From assembly GCA_910584685.1 (NCBI GenBank), contig CAJUAO010000018.1, positions 1-62,636 on the forward strand: a DNA stretch of 62,636 bases. Direction: 5' to 3'. Shown piece by piece: positions 1-7,971 of the stretch. This DNA comes from an uncultured Lachnospiraceae bacterium. Its GTDB lineage: Bacteria > Bacillota > Clostridia > Lachnospirales > Lachnospiraceae. A model generated the notes under the pieces. That model was not told the DNA's origin. It saw only the letters and a list, made by a program, of their open reading frames with translations, and searched no databases. The translations under genes were made by a program, and so were the position numbers. Positions within the stretch are counted from its first letter, which is position 1. Each line of letters starts with the position of its first letter.

Positions 1-115
1 TTCTAACCATATTCCTCAATGCTTTAAAAAATTATATTTAGCTGCCTGCCTCCCCCTTAAGCTCTCCCCATTCCGCCTCCTAGAGCCTTTTAATGGGACA
101 TACCCTCATTTATAT
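1..115. repeat. Right arm of a large hairpin repeat, cut by the window edge (copy A)
   Basis: The window opens on TTCT, which corresponds to the 3' end of the conserved GAATTTCT that closes the core in the two complete copies. What follows has the same order as the right arm of the copy at 40414-40756: CTCAATG, an AT-rich stretch, TTTA-CTGCC, CTTAAG, CCGCC, then TTAATGGGACA. The left arm and core lie outside the window, so the pairing cannot be tested. Confidence 0.6.
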
Positions 116-130
116 GCTGTTAGTAGAAGA

Positions 131-612
131 AAAGCTTGAGTTTACTTTAGTATCATAAAAGTATAGTAGTTAGAGAGTAGCAGATATGACATCTGCATTT
201 GTTTTGTATAAGGTATGTGACAAATATCGGATTATGGAAATCAGATTGAATATGTTTATTTTTCTTCTGAGAAATTTGTAAGATACAGATGTGCAAATAT
301 AGTGTGTATCAGTAAATAAGCTTATATCTTTATCTTCATGCATACACATTGTAGAAAATAATAAAATAAATGTATTTGACCTTACTTTTTTATGTTTGAT
401 ATATGCAAATTCATATAAATACGAAGCGAATAGGTAATTGTAAATTACTATTGAGCCTTTTATGTAAAACATTGATTTTATGCGGCTTTTAAAGGTATAA
501 ATTAAAAAAAAGGAAAATTTAAAAAATGTATTACTGTATCCCGTATGCTTAAATTATTTATACGGATTAAATACGGATTAATATATCAAAAGTATAAATA
601 TCAAATTAAAAA
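131..612. other. AT-rich non-coding stretch, nothing recognised
   Basis: This stretch lies between two hairpin repeats. It is very AT-rich. A 100-codon minus-strand open frame at 170-472 has no recognisable domain and amino-acid content typical of random AT-rich translation. I see no RNA gene, promoter-gene pair or convincing terminator here. A short direct repeat (tacggatta) occurs near 571-590. Confidence 0.5.
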
Positions 613-954
613 ATGTAACTTTCTCTCAATGAGGGGCTTAAGAATAAAGGAAGCTTGGGGCGGCAGGTCGGCTTAGGAAGGGAGTTATATATTTTTTTAA
701 AGCATTGAGAAAAGGGTTAGAAATTCATCAAGGTAATACCGTCAGCTTCTTAGCGTAGAGCGTCTGTTTGAGCAGGGGGCTTGCTCTTTAGCCCCTTGCG
801 AGTTACGCTCGCAGCTTAGAAGATGGCGGTATTACCTTGATAGAATTTCTTCCTCTTTTCGAAGCTTTAAAAAAATATATAACTCCCTTCCTAAGCCGAC
901 CTGCCGCCCCAAGCTTCCTTTATTCTTAAGCCCCGGGTTTCATGTGAGAAACTT
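613..954 (+). repeat. Complete large hairpin repeat (copy B)
   Basis: A perfect 71-bp inverted repeat (633-703 with 864-934, 71 of 71 by eye) encloses a structured core of about 132 nt at 719-850. Beyond the perfect arms, weaker complementarity continues to about 613 and 954: the right edge reads, in reverse complement, AGTTTCTCACATGAA, and the left edge is a degenerate form of it. The same edge sequence starts the partial copy at the window end. No open reading frame of note lies inside. It could be a large structured RNA, a MITE-like element moved in trans, or both. The plus strand carries the CTGTTTGA loop taken here as sense. Confidence 0.85.
719..850 (+). ncRNA. Conserved structured core of hairpin copy B
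   Basis: Stem 727-741/827-841 is 15 bp and perfect. Above it are the conserved CTTCTTAGC/GCTTAGAAG helix (one T-T mismatch), a 3x3 internal loop GTA/GCA, a 6-bp stem GAGCGT/ACGCTC, an asymmetric internal loop CTGTTTGA/GAGTT, and an apical stem 772-781/790-799. The core of the copy at 40519-40649 keeps the loops and the CTTCTTAGC helix but changes the other stems with compensation. The apical pair G775-T796 is a wobble only if the plus strand is the RNA. Transcription itself is not shown by the sequence. Confidence 0.65.
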
Positions 955-967
955 TCTTATTCACCTG

Positions 968-1045
968 TACAAATTAATATTTAGCTCCCAGCATCCTAAA
1001 GCCTGTTAACGGAACATGCCCTCATTTTTAAACCGTTAGGGTGTA
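968..1045. repeat. Remnant of a hairpin-repeat arm next to copy B
   Basis: This stretch resembles copy A: a TATTTAGCT start, then AAAGCCTGTTAACGGAACA and TGCCCTCATTT. Copy A has AGAGCCTTTTAATGGGACA and TACCCTCATTT in the same order. Its partner arm is not beside it, so it reads as the decayed end of an older copy. Confidence 0.45.
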
Positions 1046-1143
1046 AAGAAAGCTTTTCTTTTTAGCAAGTAATGTTTTTAGCTCCGGAAATGAAAAGCTT
1101 CATATATATAATCAAAATATTTGTAAACCTTTCAATATAAAGC

Positions 1144-1186
1144 TTGATTATACAAATTTTATTTAATATAATTATTCTAAATAGAA
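1144..1186 (+). promoter_or_regulatory. marR promoter with a palindrome at the start site
   Basis: TTGATT at 1144-1149 and TATAAT at 1167-1172 are separated by 17 bp. The near-palindrome TTCTAAATAGAA (1175-1186) covers the expected transcription start, a natural place for MarR autoregulation. The promoter position rules out translation starting as early as 1144. Confidence 0.6.
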
Positions 1187-1200
1187 ATGTTCTAATAGGA

Positions 1201-1653
1201 ATGGAGGCGATGCATTTGGAAACAAAGGGCGGATTTTATATTACGCAGATTAAACAGCTTCAAGATAGGATTTTTGAGCGGTTACTGCTTGAAAATGGCA
1301 TTGAAATAAGCGGCGGACAGGGACGAATATTATTTATTCTATGGAAAACAGATAATCTTACGGTTAGTGAAATAAGTGAAAAAACCTCTCTTGCAAAAAA
1401 TACTGTATCTGTTGTAATAAATGGAATGGTAAATAAAGGAATTGTAGAAAGAAATATTAACCCGCACAATCGCCGGCAAACGATTATATCACTCACTGAG
1501 TATTCAAAATCCTTACAGGAAAAATATGAAATAGTATCCCAGCAGATGAATGTATTATTTTATCAAGGCTTTTCAGAAGAAGAGCAAATACAATTTGAAC
1601 GGTATCTTGCCCGAATACTTGAAACCTTGATTGAAAACCTGCATACAAACTAA
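1201..1653 (+). CDS. MarR-family transcriptional regulator
   Basis: This 150-residue protein has the size and winged-helix layout of MarR repressors. The recognition-helix region (LTVSEISEKTSLAKNTVSVV) is followed by a wing carrying NPHNRRQ and a C-terminal dimerisation helix. The start at 1201 is chosen because the promoter lies at 1144-1172; an alternative ATG at 1210 sits only 2 bases after GGAGG. It is followed 27 bases later by an FMN-binding split-barrel protein, which it probably controls together with itself. Arginine codons include CGG and CGC, unlike most of the window. The ligand is unknown. Confidence 0.85.
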   Translation: MEAMHLETKGGFYITQIKQLQDRIFERLLLENGIEISGGQGRILFILWKTDNLTVSEISEKTSLAKNTVSVVINGMVNKGIVERNINPHNRRQTIISLTEYSKSLQEKYEIVSQQMNVLFYQGFSEEEQIQFERYLARILETLIENLHTN

Positions 1654-1680
1654 TAATTTTTATAAGGAGGATAATTTCCA

Positions 1681-2109
1681 ATGAAAACAAGAGAACATAT
1701 TATTGAATTTATTAAAAAGCAAAAAGTGTCGTTTATTGCTTCCGTGGACGAAGAAGGTTTCCCTAATATAAAAGCCATGTTTGTGCCACGCAAGATTGAG
1801 GGAAATTGTTTTTATTTTTCAACAAACACATCCGCTATGCGCTCGCAACAGTTTATGAAAAATCCAAAGGCAAGTATATATTTTTATAGCAAGGGACGCT
1901 TTAAATATGAAGGCATTATGCTGACCGGCACAATGGAAGTCTTGCAGGACAATGAAATAAAGCAAGAAATATGGTGTGTCGGGGATACCATGTATTATAA
2001 GAAAGGCGTAACTGACCCAGATTACTGTGTATTAAAGTTTACTGCAATAAAGGGAAGATATTATTGTGATTTGAAAACGGAAAGTTTTGATATTGAGGAC
2101 TTAAAATGA
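1681..2109 (+). CDS. Pyridoxamine 5'-phosphate oxidase-like flavin protein
   Basis: This 142-residue protein matches the FMN-binding split-barrel family related to pyridoxamine phosphate oxidase: an N-terminal helix, then strands beginning SFIASVDEEGFPNIKAM, a YFSTNTSAMRSQQFMKNPKA segment and YYCDLKTE near the end. Relatives bind FMN and reduce small molecules or act in flavin or haem handling, so the true substrate cannot be named. A strong AAGGAGG precedes the ATG. It sits directly behind the MarR gene and is likely co-transcribed. An AT-rich hairpin overlaps its stop codon. Confidence 0.8.
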   Translation: MKTREHIIEFIKKQKVSFIASVDEEGFPNIKAMFVPRKIEGNCFYFSTNTSAMRSQQFMKNPKASIYFYSKGRFKYEGIMLTGTMEVLQDNEIKQEIWCVGDTMYYKKGVTDPDYCVLKFTAIKGRYYCDLKTESFDIEDLK

Positions 2110-2146
2110 TAGTACAAATTATCATTGTTTGTATTTTCTTTTTTTC
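2105..2146 (+). terminator. AT-rich rho-independent terminator after the flavin protein
   Basis: AATGATA at 2105-2111 pairs with TATCATT at 2120-2126, and a T-rich stretch follows within 7 bases. The stem is AT-only apart from two pairs, so termination may be leaky. Confidence 0.5.
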
Positions 2147-2212
2147 CGTAATATGATAAAATATAAATAACTATGGTAATAAATAACTGTCTGCATATAC
2201 TTTGGAGGGAAA

Positions 2213-3118
2213 ATGAGCAGAAAAAACAATACAAATGCAGTGCTTAGCGCAATTGCCATATTTTCTGTCTGTATTTTGATTGTCATTGTTGCGTGGCATT
2301 ATATTTTCGGAGATGGAATAAAAAATGCAAATGCCACAGAGACGGTTTCTGATATTGAGCCTTCGGGAAATGACCTGACATATAATGAAGCTTCAACAGA
2401 GCTTCCGACGCAGAAACCCACGGAGCCTGAGACAAAAGCCGATATTCCAAAGGAAACAGGAGAATATCAGTATTCACAGATAGTTACGGAGTTCGTCACA
2501 GGTAGGAAAAATAATGACGATTATGCTGACACAGGTCTGAAGCAAAAATACATAGTGATGAAGGAGCTTTTACAGCTTCCGTCTCTGCCCACAGGCTGTG
2601 AGGTAACTTCCCTTACGGCAGTATTAAACTACTGGGGCTATGGCGTAAGTAAGGAAACCATGTCAGATAAGTATCTGGAAAAGGGAAGACTTGGACAGGT
2701 TACGGCATATGAGGCGTTTATTGGGGAGCCTTCATCAACAGGGGGATACGGCTGCTTTGCGCCTGTCATACAGAGAGCGGCAAATAAATACCTGTCGGAG
2801 CAAAATTCATTTTACAGGGCATACAATCTCACAGGAGCAGCATTTGAAGATTTGTATAAGGAAATAAATCAAAATCACCCTGTTATTGTATGGGCGACCA
2901 TAAACATGGTGGAGCCAACGTATTATTCCCAATGGAAATTACAGGATGGAACATATTCGTGGATAGGCAGGGAGCATTGTCTTGTTATTACAGGATATGA
3001 TAAAAGCACAAATTCCGTTTATGTAATGGACCCCTTAAAGGGGAACGTTGCGTATGATGCGACATTATTTAAGACAAGGTATGAACAAATGTTTAGCCAG
3101 GCAGTAGTGATAAAATAA
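2213..3118 (+). CDS. Membrane-anchored C39-like cysteine peptidase
   Basis: This 301-residue protein has an N-terminal membrane segment (about residues 11-31), a Thr/Pro/Glu-rich linker, and a C39_2-type papain-fold domain. The active-site cysteine is in LPTGCEVTSL (Cys129), and the catalytic histidine is most likely His255 in REHCLVITGYD, followed by VYVMDPLKG. Family members are extracytoplasmic peptidases of unknown substrate. The GGAGG site lies just upstream of the ATG. It neighbours a secreted N-acetylmuramoyl amidase, so a cell-wall or surface-protein role is plausible but not proven. Confidence 0.8.
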   Translation: MSRKNNTNAVLSAIAIFSVCILIVIVAWHYIFGDGIKNANATETVSDIEPSGNDLTYNEASTELPTQKPTEPETKADIPKETGEYQYSQIVTEFVTGRKNNDDYADTGLKQKYIVMKELLQLPSLPTGCEVTSLTAVLNYWGYGVSKETMSDKYLEKGRLGQVTAYEAFIGEPSSTGGYGCFAPVIQRAANKYLSEQNSFYRAYNLTGAAFEDLYKEINQNHPVIVWATINMVEPTYYSQWKLQDGTYSWIGREHCLVITGYDKSTNSVYVMDPLKGNVAYDATLFKTRYEQMFSQAVVIK

Positions 3119-3169
3119 ATTAAGGCAGCCTATGAATAAAGAAATAGTGACTGCGAAGGACAGATAACC

Positions 3170-4141
3170 ATGAAAGACATGACAAAGAAAAATAAAATTA
3201 TATTTGAAATAAGAAAAACAGTATTTATGATTACTGTTTTTCTGTGGCTTATAGGAGCTTGTACCGGCTGCAAAAATAACGGCAGTAATGTAAAAAAAAC
3301 GTTGCCGGAACAGGAAAGCGTAACATCTCAAAAAGACATGGCGGCTAAGGAAAGCATAACAACTGGAGAGAAGTCTGCAGGGGAAACAAAGGAACAGACA
3401 ACAGCGGAACAGGAGACAAAAGAAGCAGGAACAGTATCGGAAAATGAAAATACAACTGTAGAGGAAAGCCAAGGGGTAACGGCTCCGGCTGATACAGGCA
3501 TAAAAAATAACAGAATAGTCGCCATAGACCCGGGACACCAAAGCAGGGGAAACAGTGAAAAGGAGCCTATAGGACCGGGAGCCTCCACAATGAAGGCTAA
3601 GGTGGCAGGAGGAACAAGAGGCGCAGCAACGGGCAAGCCTGAATATGAGCTGACCCTTGAAATTTCACTTAAGCTAAAGGAGGAGCTTTTAAGGAGAGGC
3701 TATACCGTAGTAATGATAAGGGAGACAAATGACGTAAACATAAGCAATGCCGAGAGGGCGCAAATAGCAAACACATCGGGAGCGTCAGCATTCCTGCGTA
3801 TACATGCAGACGGCTCAGACAACAGCTCCGTAAGCGGAGCCACAGCCCTTTGCCCTACGCCTCAAAATCCATATTGCGCAAATATATATAAAGACAGCAG
3901 AAGATTGTCGGACGCAGTGCTTGAATCCCTGTGCGCAAGTACAGGGTGCAAAAAAAGGTATGTAAGCGAGGTTGACAACATGAGTGGAATAAACTGGTGT
4001 CAGATACCCGTATCCATTGTGGAGGTTGGATTTATGACAAACGCTGATGAGGATATGCTTCTTAGCACTGAGGAATACCAGTGGAAGGTGGCAAAGGGAA
4101 TAGCTGATGGGGTGGATAAATTTTTTAGTGTTTCGGAATAA
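3170..4141 (+). CDS. N-acetylmuramoyl-L-alanine amidase (Amidase_3), lipoprotein
   Basis: This 323-residue protein starts with a signal peptide ending in an IGAC lipobox (Cys31), followed by a long Glu/Thr/Lys-rich spacer to about residue 110. The Amidase_3 domain follows: zinc-ligand His123 in AIDPGHQ, LRIHADG with the second histidine, and VEVGFMTNADED with the catalytic glutamate. Such enzymes cut the bond between MurNAc and L-Ala in peptidoglycan. It lies 51 bases after the C39-like peptidase gene and 21 bases before the MATE gene. Confidence 0.88.
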   Translation: MKDMTKKNKIIFEIRKTVFMITVFLWLIGACTGCKNNGSNVKKTLPEQESVTSQKDMAAKESITTGEKSAGETKEQTTAEQETKEAGTVSENENTTVEESQGVTAPADTGIKNNRIVAIDPGHQSRGNSEKEPIGPGASTMKAKVAGGTRGAATGKPEYELTLEISLKLKEELLRRGYTVVMIRETNDVNISNAERAQIANTSGASAFLRIHADGSDNSSVSGATALCPTPQNPYCANIYKDSRRLSDAVLESLCASTGCKKRYVSEVDNMSGINWCQIPVSIVEVGFMTNADEDMLLSTEEYQWKVAKGIADGVDKFFSVSE

Positions 4142-4162
4142 AAGATTGTGAGGTAAAAAGCT

Positions 4163-5545
4163 ATGAATTCTGAAAAATCTGAAATAAGCTCTGACAGACA
4201 GCAGGCTTTAGGCACAGCGCCTATTACGTCTCTTATGTTTAAGATGGCAGTGCCGGGTATAATTGCCCAGCTTATAAATATATTATACAGCATAGTTGAC
4301 CGGATATATATAGGACATATACAGGGAGTCGGCTCAAACGCGCTTACAGGCGTGGGACTGACCTTTCCGGTAATAACGTTCGTTTCTGCCTTTGCCATGA
4401 TTGTGGGAGCGGGAGGAGCGCCTCTTGCCGCCATAGCCCTTGGAAAAAAGGACAGACAGAAGGCAGAGAAAATACTTGGAACAGGAGTGTTCCTGCTTTT
4501 TTCCTTTGCCGCTGCCATTATGATTTGCTTTTATATATGGAAAAGACCTCTTCTTATGCTGTTTGGAGCCAGTGAATTTACCATAGATTATGCTGACAGC
4601 TATTTAAGCATATATCTTATAGGAACGCTGCCTGTTATGCTGTACCTTGGCTTAAATCAATATATTATAGCCCAGGGAAAATCTCTTACGGCTATGTTGT
4701 CGGTAGGCATAGGAGCAGTTTTAAATCTTATACTTGACCCTGTTTTTATCTTTGTGTTTGACATGAACGTAAAGGGGGCGGCCATTGCAACAATTATATC
4801 CCAAAGCGCCAGCGCGTTGTGGGTTGTATCCACACTTATAAAAAAGGATACGTCAATGACCTTAAGAAAAGGACTTATAAGACCATCATTGGAGGAAATA
4901 AAGCAGATAGTGGCTCTCGGTGTTTCGCCTTTTATAATGGCTTCTACTGAAAGCCTTATAAGCATAGTTATAAACAGAGGCCTGCAAAACTATGGAGGGG
5001 ACATATATGTAGGCTCCTTTACCATTATTCAAAGCATAATGCAGATGATAAGCGCGCCTGTAAGCGGGTTTACACAGGGAGTACAGCCTATTATCAGCTA
5101 TAATTACGGCGCAGATAATTACAGGAGAGTGCGTCAAACCTACAGGAGAATGATTGGAATTACGTTTGGATTTGTTAATCTGGCGACAGCGTTAATAATG
5201 ATTTTCCCAAAGGTATTTGCAGGAATGTTTACAAATGATGAGGAGCTTATAAGCCTTGTGGCGAGAGTGATACCTGTATTTATGGCGGGAATGCTTGTCT
5301 TTGGGCTTCAAAACGGTATCCAGCCCACCTTTGTTGCGTTGGGGCAGGCTAAGATATCCTTGTTTATAGCGGTTTTAAGAAAAATAATACTTCTTATACC
5401 TCTTGCAATAATATTTCCTCATTTCTTTGGAGTGTGGGGAGTGTATTACGCAGAGCCTGTGTCCGACATACTGTCAGCCGCAACGGCGTCCACGCTGTTT
5501 TTGATTAATATAAACAAAATATTGAAAAAGAAGGAAAAGTCTTAA
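4163..5545 (+). CDS. MATE-family efflux transporter
   Basis: This 460-residue membrane protein has about 12 hydrophobic segments and the typical MATE opening, PITSLMFKMAVPGIIAQLINILYS without a break, then VDRIYIGH. The second half repeats the fold from about residue 240 (VALGVSPFIM). MATE proteins export cationic or aromatic compounds using Na+ or H+ gradients. The substrate cannot be inferred. It is followed within 20 bases by a PHP phosphatase, suggesting co-transcription without an obvious functional tie. Confidence 0.88.
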   Translation: MNSEKSEISSDRQQALGTAPITSLMFKMAVPGIIAQLINILYSIVDRIYIGHIQGVGSNALTGVGLTFPVITFVSAFAMIVGAGGAPLAAIALGKKDRQKAEKILGTGVFLLFSFAAAIMICFYIWKRPLLMLFGASEFTIDYADSYLSIYLIGTLPVMLYLGLNQYIIAQGKSLTAMLSVGIGAVLNLILDPVFIFVFDMNVKGAAIATIISQSASALWVVSTLIKKDTSMTLRKGLIRPSLEEIKQIVALGVSPFIMASTESLISIVINRGLQNYGGDIYVGSFTIIQSIMQMISAPVSGFTQGVQPIISYNYGADNYRRVRQTYRRMIGITFGFVNLATALIMIFPKVFAGMFTNDEELISLVARVIPVFMAGMLVFGLQNGIQPTFVALGQAKISLFIAVLRKIILLIPLAIIFPHFFGVWGVYYAEPVSDILSAATASTLFLININKILKKKEKS

Positions 5546-5561
5546 GTACATGGAGGTAAAA

Positions 5562-6380
5562 ATGAGCGGATTTACAAAATATAATTTTCATACCCACACC
5601 TACAGGTGCAAGCATGCAGGAGGTACGGAAAGGGAATATATAGAAAGCGCAATAAAGAACAATATAAAAGTACTTGGCTTTGCAGACCATGTGCCGTGTC
5701 CCTTTAAGGAGAAGGGAAGGGTATCAGGCATACGCATGGATATGCTTACTGCGCCTGAATATGTGGAAACCCTAAGAAAGCTAAAGGAAGAATATAAAGA
5801 GGATATAGATATATATATAGGCTTTGAGGCAGAATATATCCCTGAGTTTTATCCTGAACAGGCAGAAATGTGCAAAAGCCTTGGCTGCGACTATATGATA
5901 ATGGGTCAGCATTTTTTAAGCGGGGAGCCGGGCGTTATGTATACGGGAGCCGAGACAAGGCTTACAGAGCGTATGAAAGCCTATGTGGATTCTGTTCTTG
6001 AGGGGGCGGCTACGGGACACTTTATGTATATTGCCCACCCTGACCTTATTTTTTTCACAGGTGATGAAAAGGTATACAGGTCTCATATGAGAAGGCTGTG
6101 TGAGGGGCTTAATAAAATGGATATTCCTATAGAGATAAACAATGTGGGAATGTCACATAACCGTAATTATCCTACGCCATGCTTCTGGGAAATTGCAGGA
6201 CAGGTAGGAAATAAGACTGTTATCGGACTTGATGCCCATAATGTAGGAGATATGGAAAATATGGAGGCCTATGAAAAATGCATGGAGCTTGTGGAAAAAT
6301 ATAATGTGAATTTTCTTAAGGAGCCTGAGGAGGTGCTGCCATATATGGAGAGGACAAAAAATAATATACAGAGGAATTGA
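5562..6380 (+). CDS. PHP-domain histidinol-phosphatase family protein
   Basis: This 272-residue protein begins with the PHP metal motif HTH (His10-Thr-His12). It continues with FADHVPCPF, a mid-chain GFEAEYIPEF and MIMGQHF, and ends with GLDAHNVGDM. Layout and length fit the HisJ/HisK type histidinol-phosphate phosphatase of Firmicutes, which dephosphorylates L-histidinol phosphate. No other his gene is in the window, so a different phosphoester substrate is possible. The ATG at 5562 is preferred over 5550 because GGAGG lies between them. Confidence 0.82.
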   Translation: MSGFTKYNFHTHTYRCKHAGGTEREYIESAIKNNIKVLGFADHVPCPFKEKGRVSGIRMDMLTAPEYVETLRKLKEEYKEDIDIYIGFEAEYIPEFYPEQAEMCKSLGCDYMIMGQHFLSGEPGVMYTGAETRLTERMKAYVDSVLEGAATGHFMYIAHPDLIFFTGDEKVYRSHMRRLCEGLNKMDIPIEINNVGMSHNRNYPTPCFWEIAGQVGNKTVIGLDAHNVGDMENMEAYEKCMELVEKYNVNFLKEPEEVLPYMERTKNNIQRN

Positions 6381-6515
6381 CAATAAAGCAACATATGTGA
6401 TAATCTGTTCTTAAGGTTAAAGAGTATGGAAACAAGGCATAAAAAAAATATTTTTTGCATGTAAATTTACTGATGCAGCGCAAATTCGCAGATTGGGAAG
6501 GAGCAGTGATTTTTT

Positions 6516-6980
6516 ATGGTAAACGGAATAAACGATGGAATTTATGGAGCATATGGCGGCGGCGCGTCATACGGTATTGACGGAAACCTTAATGATGAAG
6601 AAAAGAAAAACGGAAAGTCATCGCCTGAGGAATGTGAAACCTGTAAAAACAGAAAGTATCAGGATGGCTCTAACGAAATGGTTTCCTTTAAGGCAGCGGC
6701 CCATATATCACCGGAGGCGGCAGGAGCTGCGGTCAGGGCCCATGAGGGAGAGCATGTTTCAAATGCATACAATAAAGCCTATGAAAATGACGGAAAGGTA
6801 GTGAACGCTTCTGTTCGTATTTATACGTCAGTATGTCCTGAATGTGGACGGACATACGTTTCGGGAGGAGTTACAAACACAGCCATAAAGTACGGAAATG
6901 AAGAAAATCCCTATATGAAGGATTTTAAGGCCCAGCAGGCAGCGGTTCTTACGGGACAAAATATTGACAAAAAGGAGTAG
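6516..6980 (+). CDS. Small putative metalloprotease-like protein with HEGEH motif
   Basis: This 154-residue protein has a glycine-rich N-terminus, a CETC pair, then VRAHEGEHVSNAY (HEGEH at residues 76-80) and a CPEC pair further on. The HExxH-type zinc motif with this context resembles the SprA-related putative metalloprotease family. The paired cysteines could bind a second metal. No signal peptide is visible. The function is unknown. It has a GGAGG-like site 12 bases ahead of the ATG and stands alone between the PHP gene and the Dabb gene. Confidence 0.6.
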   Translation: MVNGINDGIYGAYGGGASYGIDGNLNDEEKKNGKSSPEECETCKNRKYQDGSNEMVSFKAAAHISPEAAGAAVRAHEGEHVSNAYNKAYENDGKVVNASVRIYTSVCPECGRTYVSGGVTNTAIKYGNEENPYMKDFKAQQAAVLTGQNIDKKE

Positions 6981-7046
6981 CAGTATATAGTTTTTGTATA
7001 TAAACGACATTTTTTTGCTTTTTAAAAATTTATGGGAGGTTTCAGG

Positions 7047-7349
7047 ATGGTAAAGCATATTATATTATGGCAGCTTAAGGATGAGCTTAGCGAAGCGCAG
7101 AAGGATAAGGTTAAGAAGGAAATCAAGGAAGGCCTGGAGGGGCTTAAAGGCAAGGTGCCGGGATTGATAGACGTAAATGTTATTATAGAGGGGCTTGCCT
7201 CGTCTAACGCAGATGTTATGTTAGATTCAACACTTGAGAGCTATGAAGCATTAAAGGGCTATGCAGTACACCCGAATCATGTTGAAGTGGCAGACAGCAA
7301 GGTAAGACCATATACAAAAACAAGAATATGTATGGACTTTGAAAAATAA
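7047..7349 (+). CDS. Dabb (stress-responsive A/B barrel) family protein
   Basis: This 100-residue protein starts VKHIILWQLKDELS and carries the short alpha/beta ferredoxin-like pattern of the Dabb family, including GLIDVNVI and YAVHPNHVEVADSKVRP. Members form dimeric barrels and are mostly of unknown function. The ATG at 7047 is used because a GGGAGG site at 7034-7039 precedes it; an upstream in-frame ATG at 7032 would put that site inside the gene. Confidence 0.8.
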   Translation: MVKHIILWQLKDELSEAQKDKVKKEIKEGLEGLKGKVPGLIDVNVIIEGLASSNADVMLDSTLESYEALKGYAVHPNHVEVADSKVRPYTKTRICMDFEK

Positions 7350-7556
7350 TTAGAAGAAGCTTAGGGAAAATCCGTGAATTTTTGAGTTCTGTTTTGATGA
7401 TATTTTACATAAATCTGCCATATACGACAGTATGAATATTAAAAAAAGATTACGAATGTTATGTATAGCCACGAAATGAATTTGTGAATTTTATATGTAT
7501 TTTTATAAACTTTTTATTATTATGAAATAATTTTACTGGATTTTTATGATAAATAA

Positions 7557-7565
7557 TGCTATAAT
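7557..7565 (+). promoter_or_regulatory. Extended -10 promoter of lrgAB
   Basis: TG at 7557-7558 followed after one base by TATAAT (7560-7565) forms an extended -10 element. No good -35 box lies at the usual distance, as is common for this class. The start would be near 7572, giving a leader of about 37 nt. The rest of 7350-7556 is AT-rich and shows nothing else. Confidence 0.55.
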
Positions 7566-7608
7566 AGATGCACAATTATACTTGGTCAACTAAATATTGG
7601 AGGAAGTT

Positions 7609-7971
7609 ATGAAATACTTAAAGCAGTTTGGCATTATTATAGCTATTTCTTTTTTAGGAGAAATACTTAAAGCAATTATTCCTCTGTCTATTCCCGCAAA
7701 TATATATGGTCTTGTGCTGATGCTTTTAGCGTTGGTGACAAAGACCGTTAAGCTTTCTGAGGTAAAGGAAACGGCGTATTTTCTTGTAGAGATTATGACT
7801 GTTATGTTTATTCCTGCGGGTGTAGGGCTTATGGCCTCCTGGGGCCTGCTTAAGGATATTCTTATTCCGGTTATAGTAATTACGCCTGTTACAACAGTTA
7901 TAGTTATGGCAGTTACAGGAAGAATAACCCAAATGGTGGTAAGATTGGAAAAGAAAAGGAGTAAAAGGTGA
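7609..7971 (+). CDS. lrgA: LrgA/CidA-family holin-like protein
   Basis: This 120-residue protein has four hydrophobic segments and the CidA/LrgA signature PANIYGLVLMLLALVTKTVKL, then FIPAGVGLM. The family forms holin-like membrane oligomers linked to control of murein hydrolases or to export of small metabolites such as pyruvate. The ATG at 7609 follows GGAGGAAG. It overlaps the LrgB gene by four bases, the usual pairing. Confidence 0.85.
   Translation: MKYLKQFGIIIAISFLGEILKAIIPLSIPANIYGLVLMLLALVTKTVKLSEVKETAYFLVEIMTVMFIPAGVGLMASWGLLKDILIPVIVITPVTTVIVMAVTGRITQMVVRLEKKRSKR

Noticed and set aside
170..472. 100-codon minus-strand open frame
   Set aside because: No ribosome site of note, no recognisable domain, and a composition expected from random AT-rich sequence.
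613..954. Retron or group II intron
   Set aside because: No reverse transcriptase gene is present, and intron domain V or msr/msd hallmarks are not visible.
7047..7349. Dabb protein as part of an aromatic-degradation operon
   Set aside because: No neighbouring pathway genes support it.
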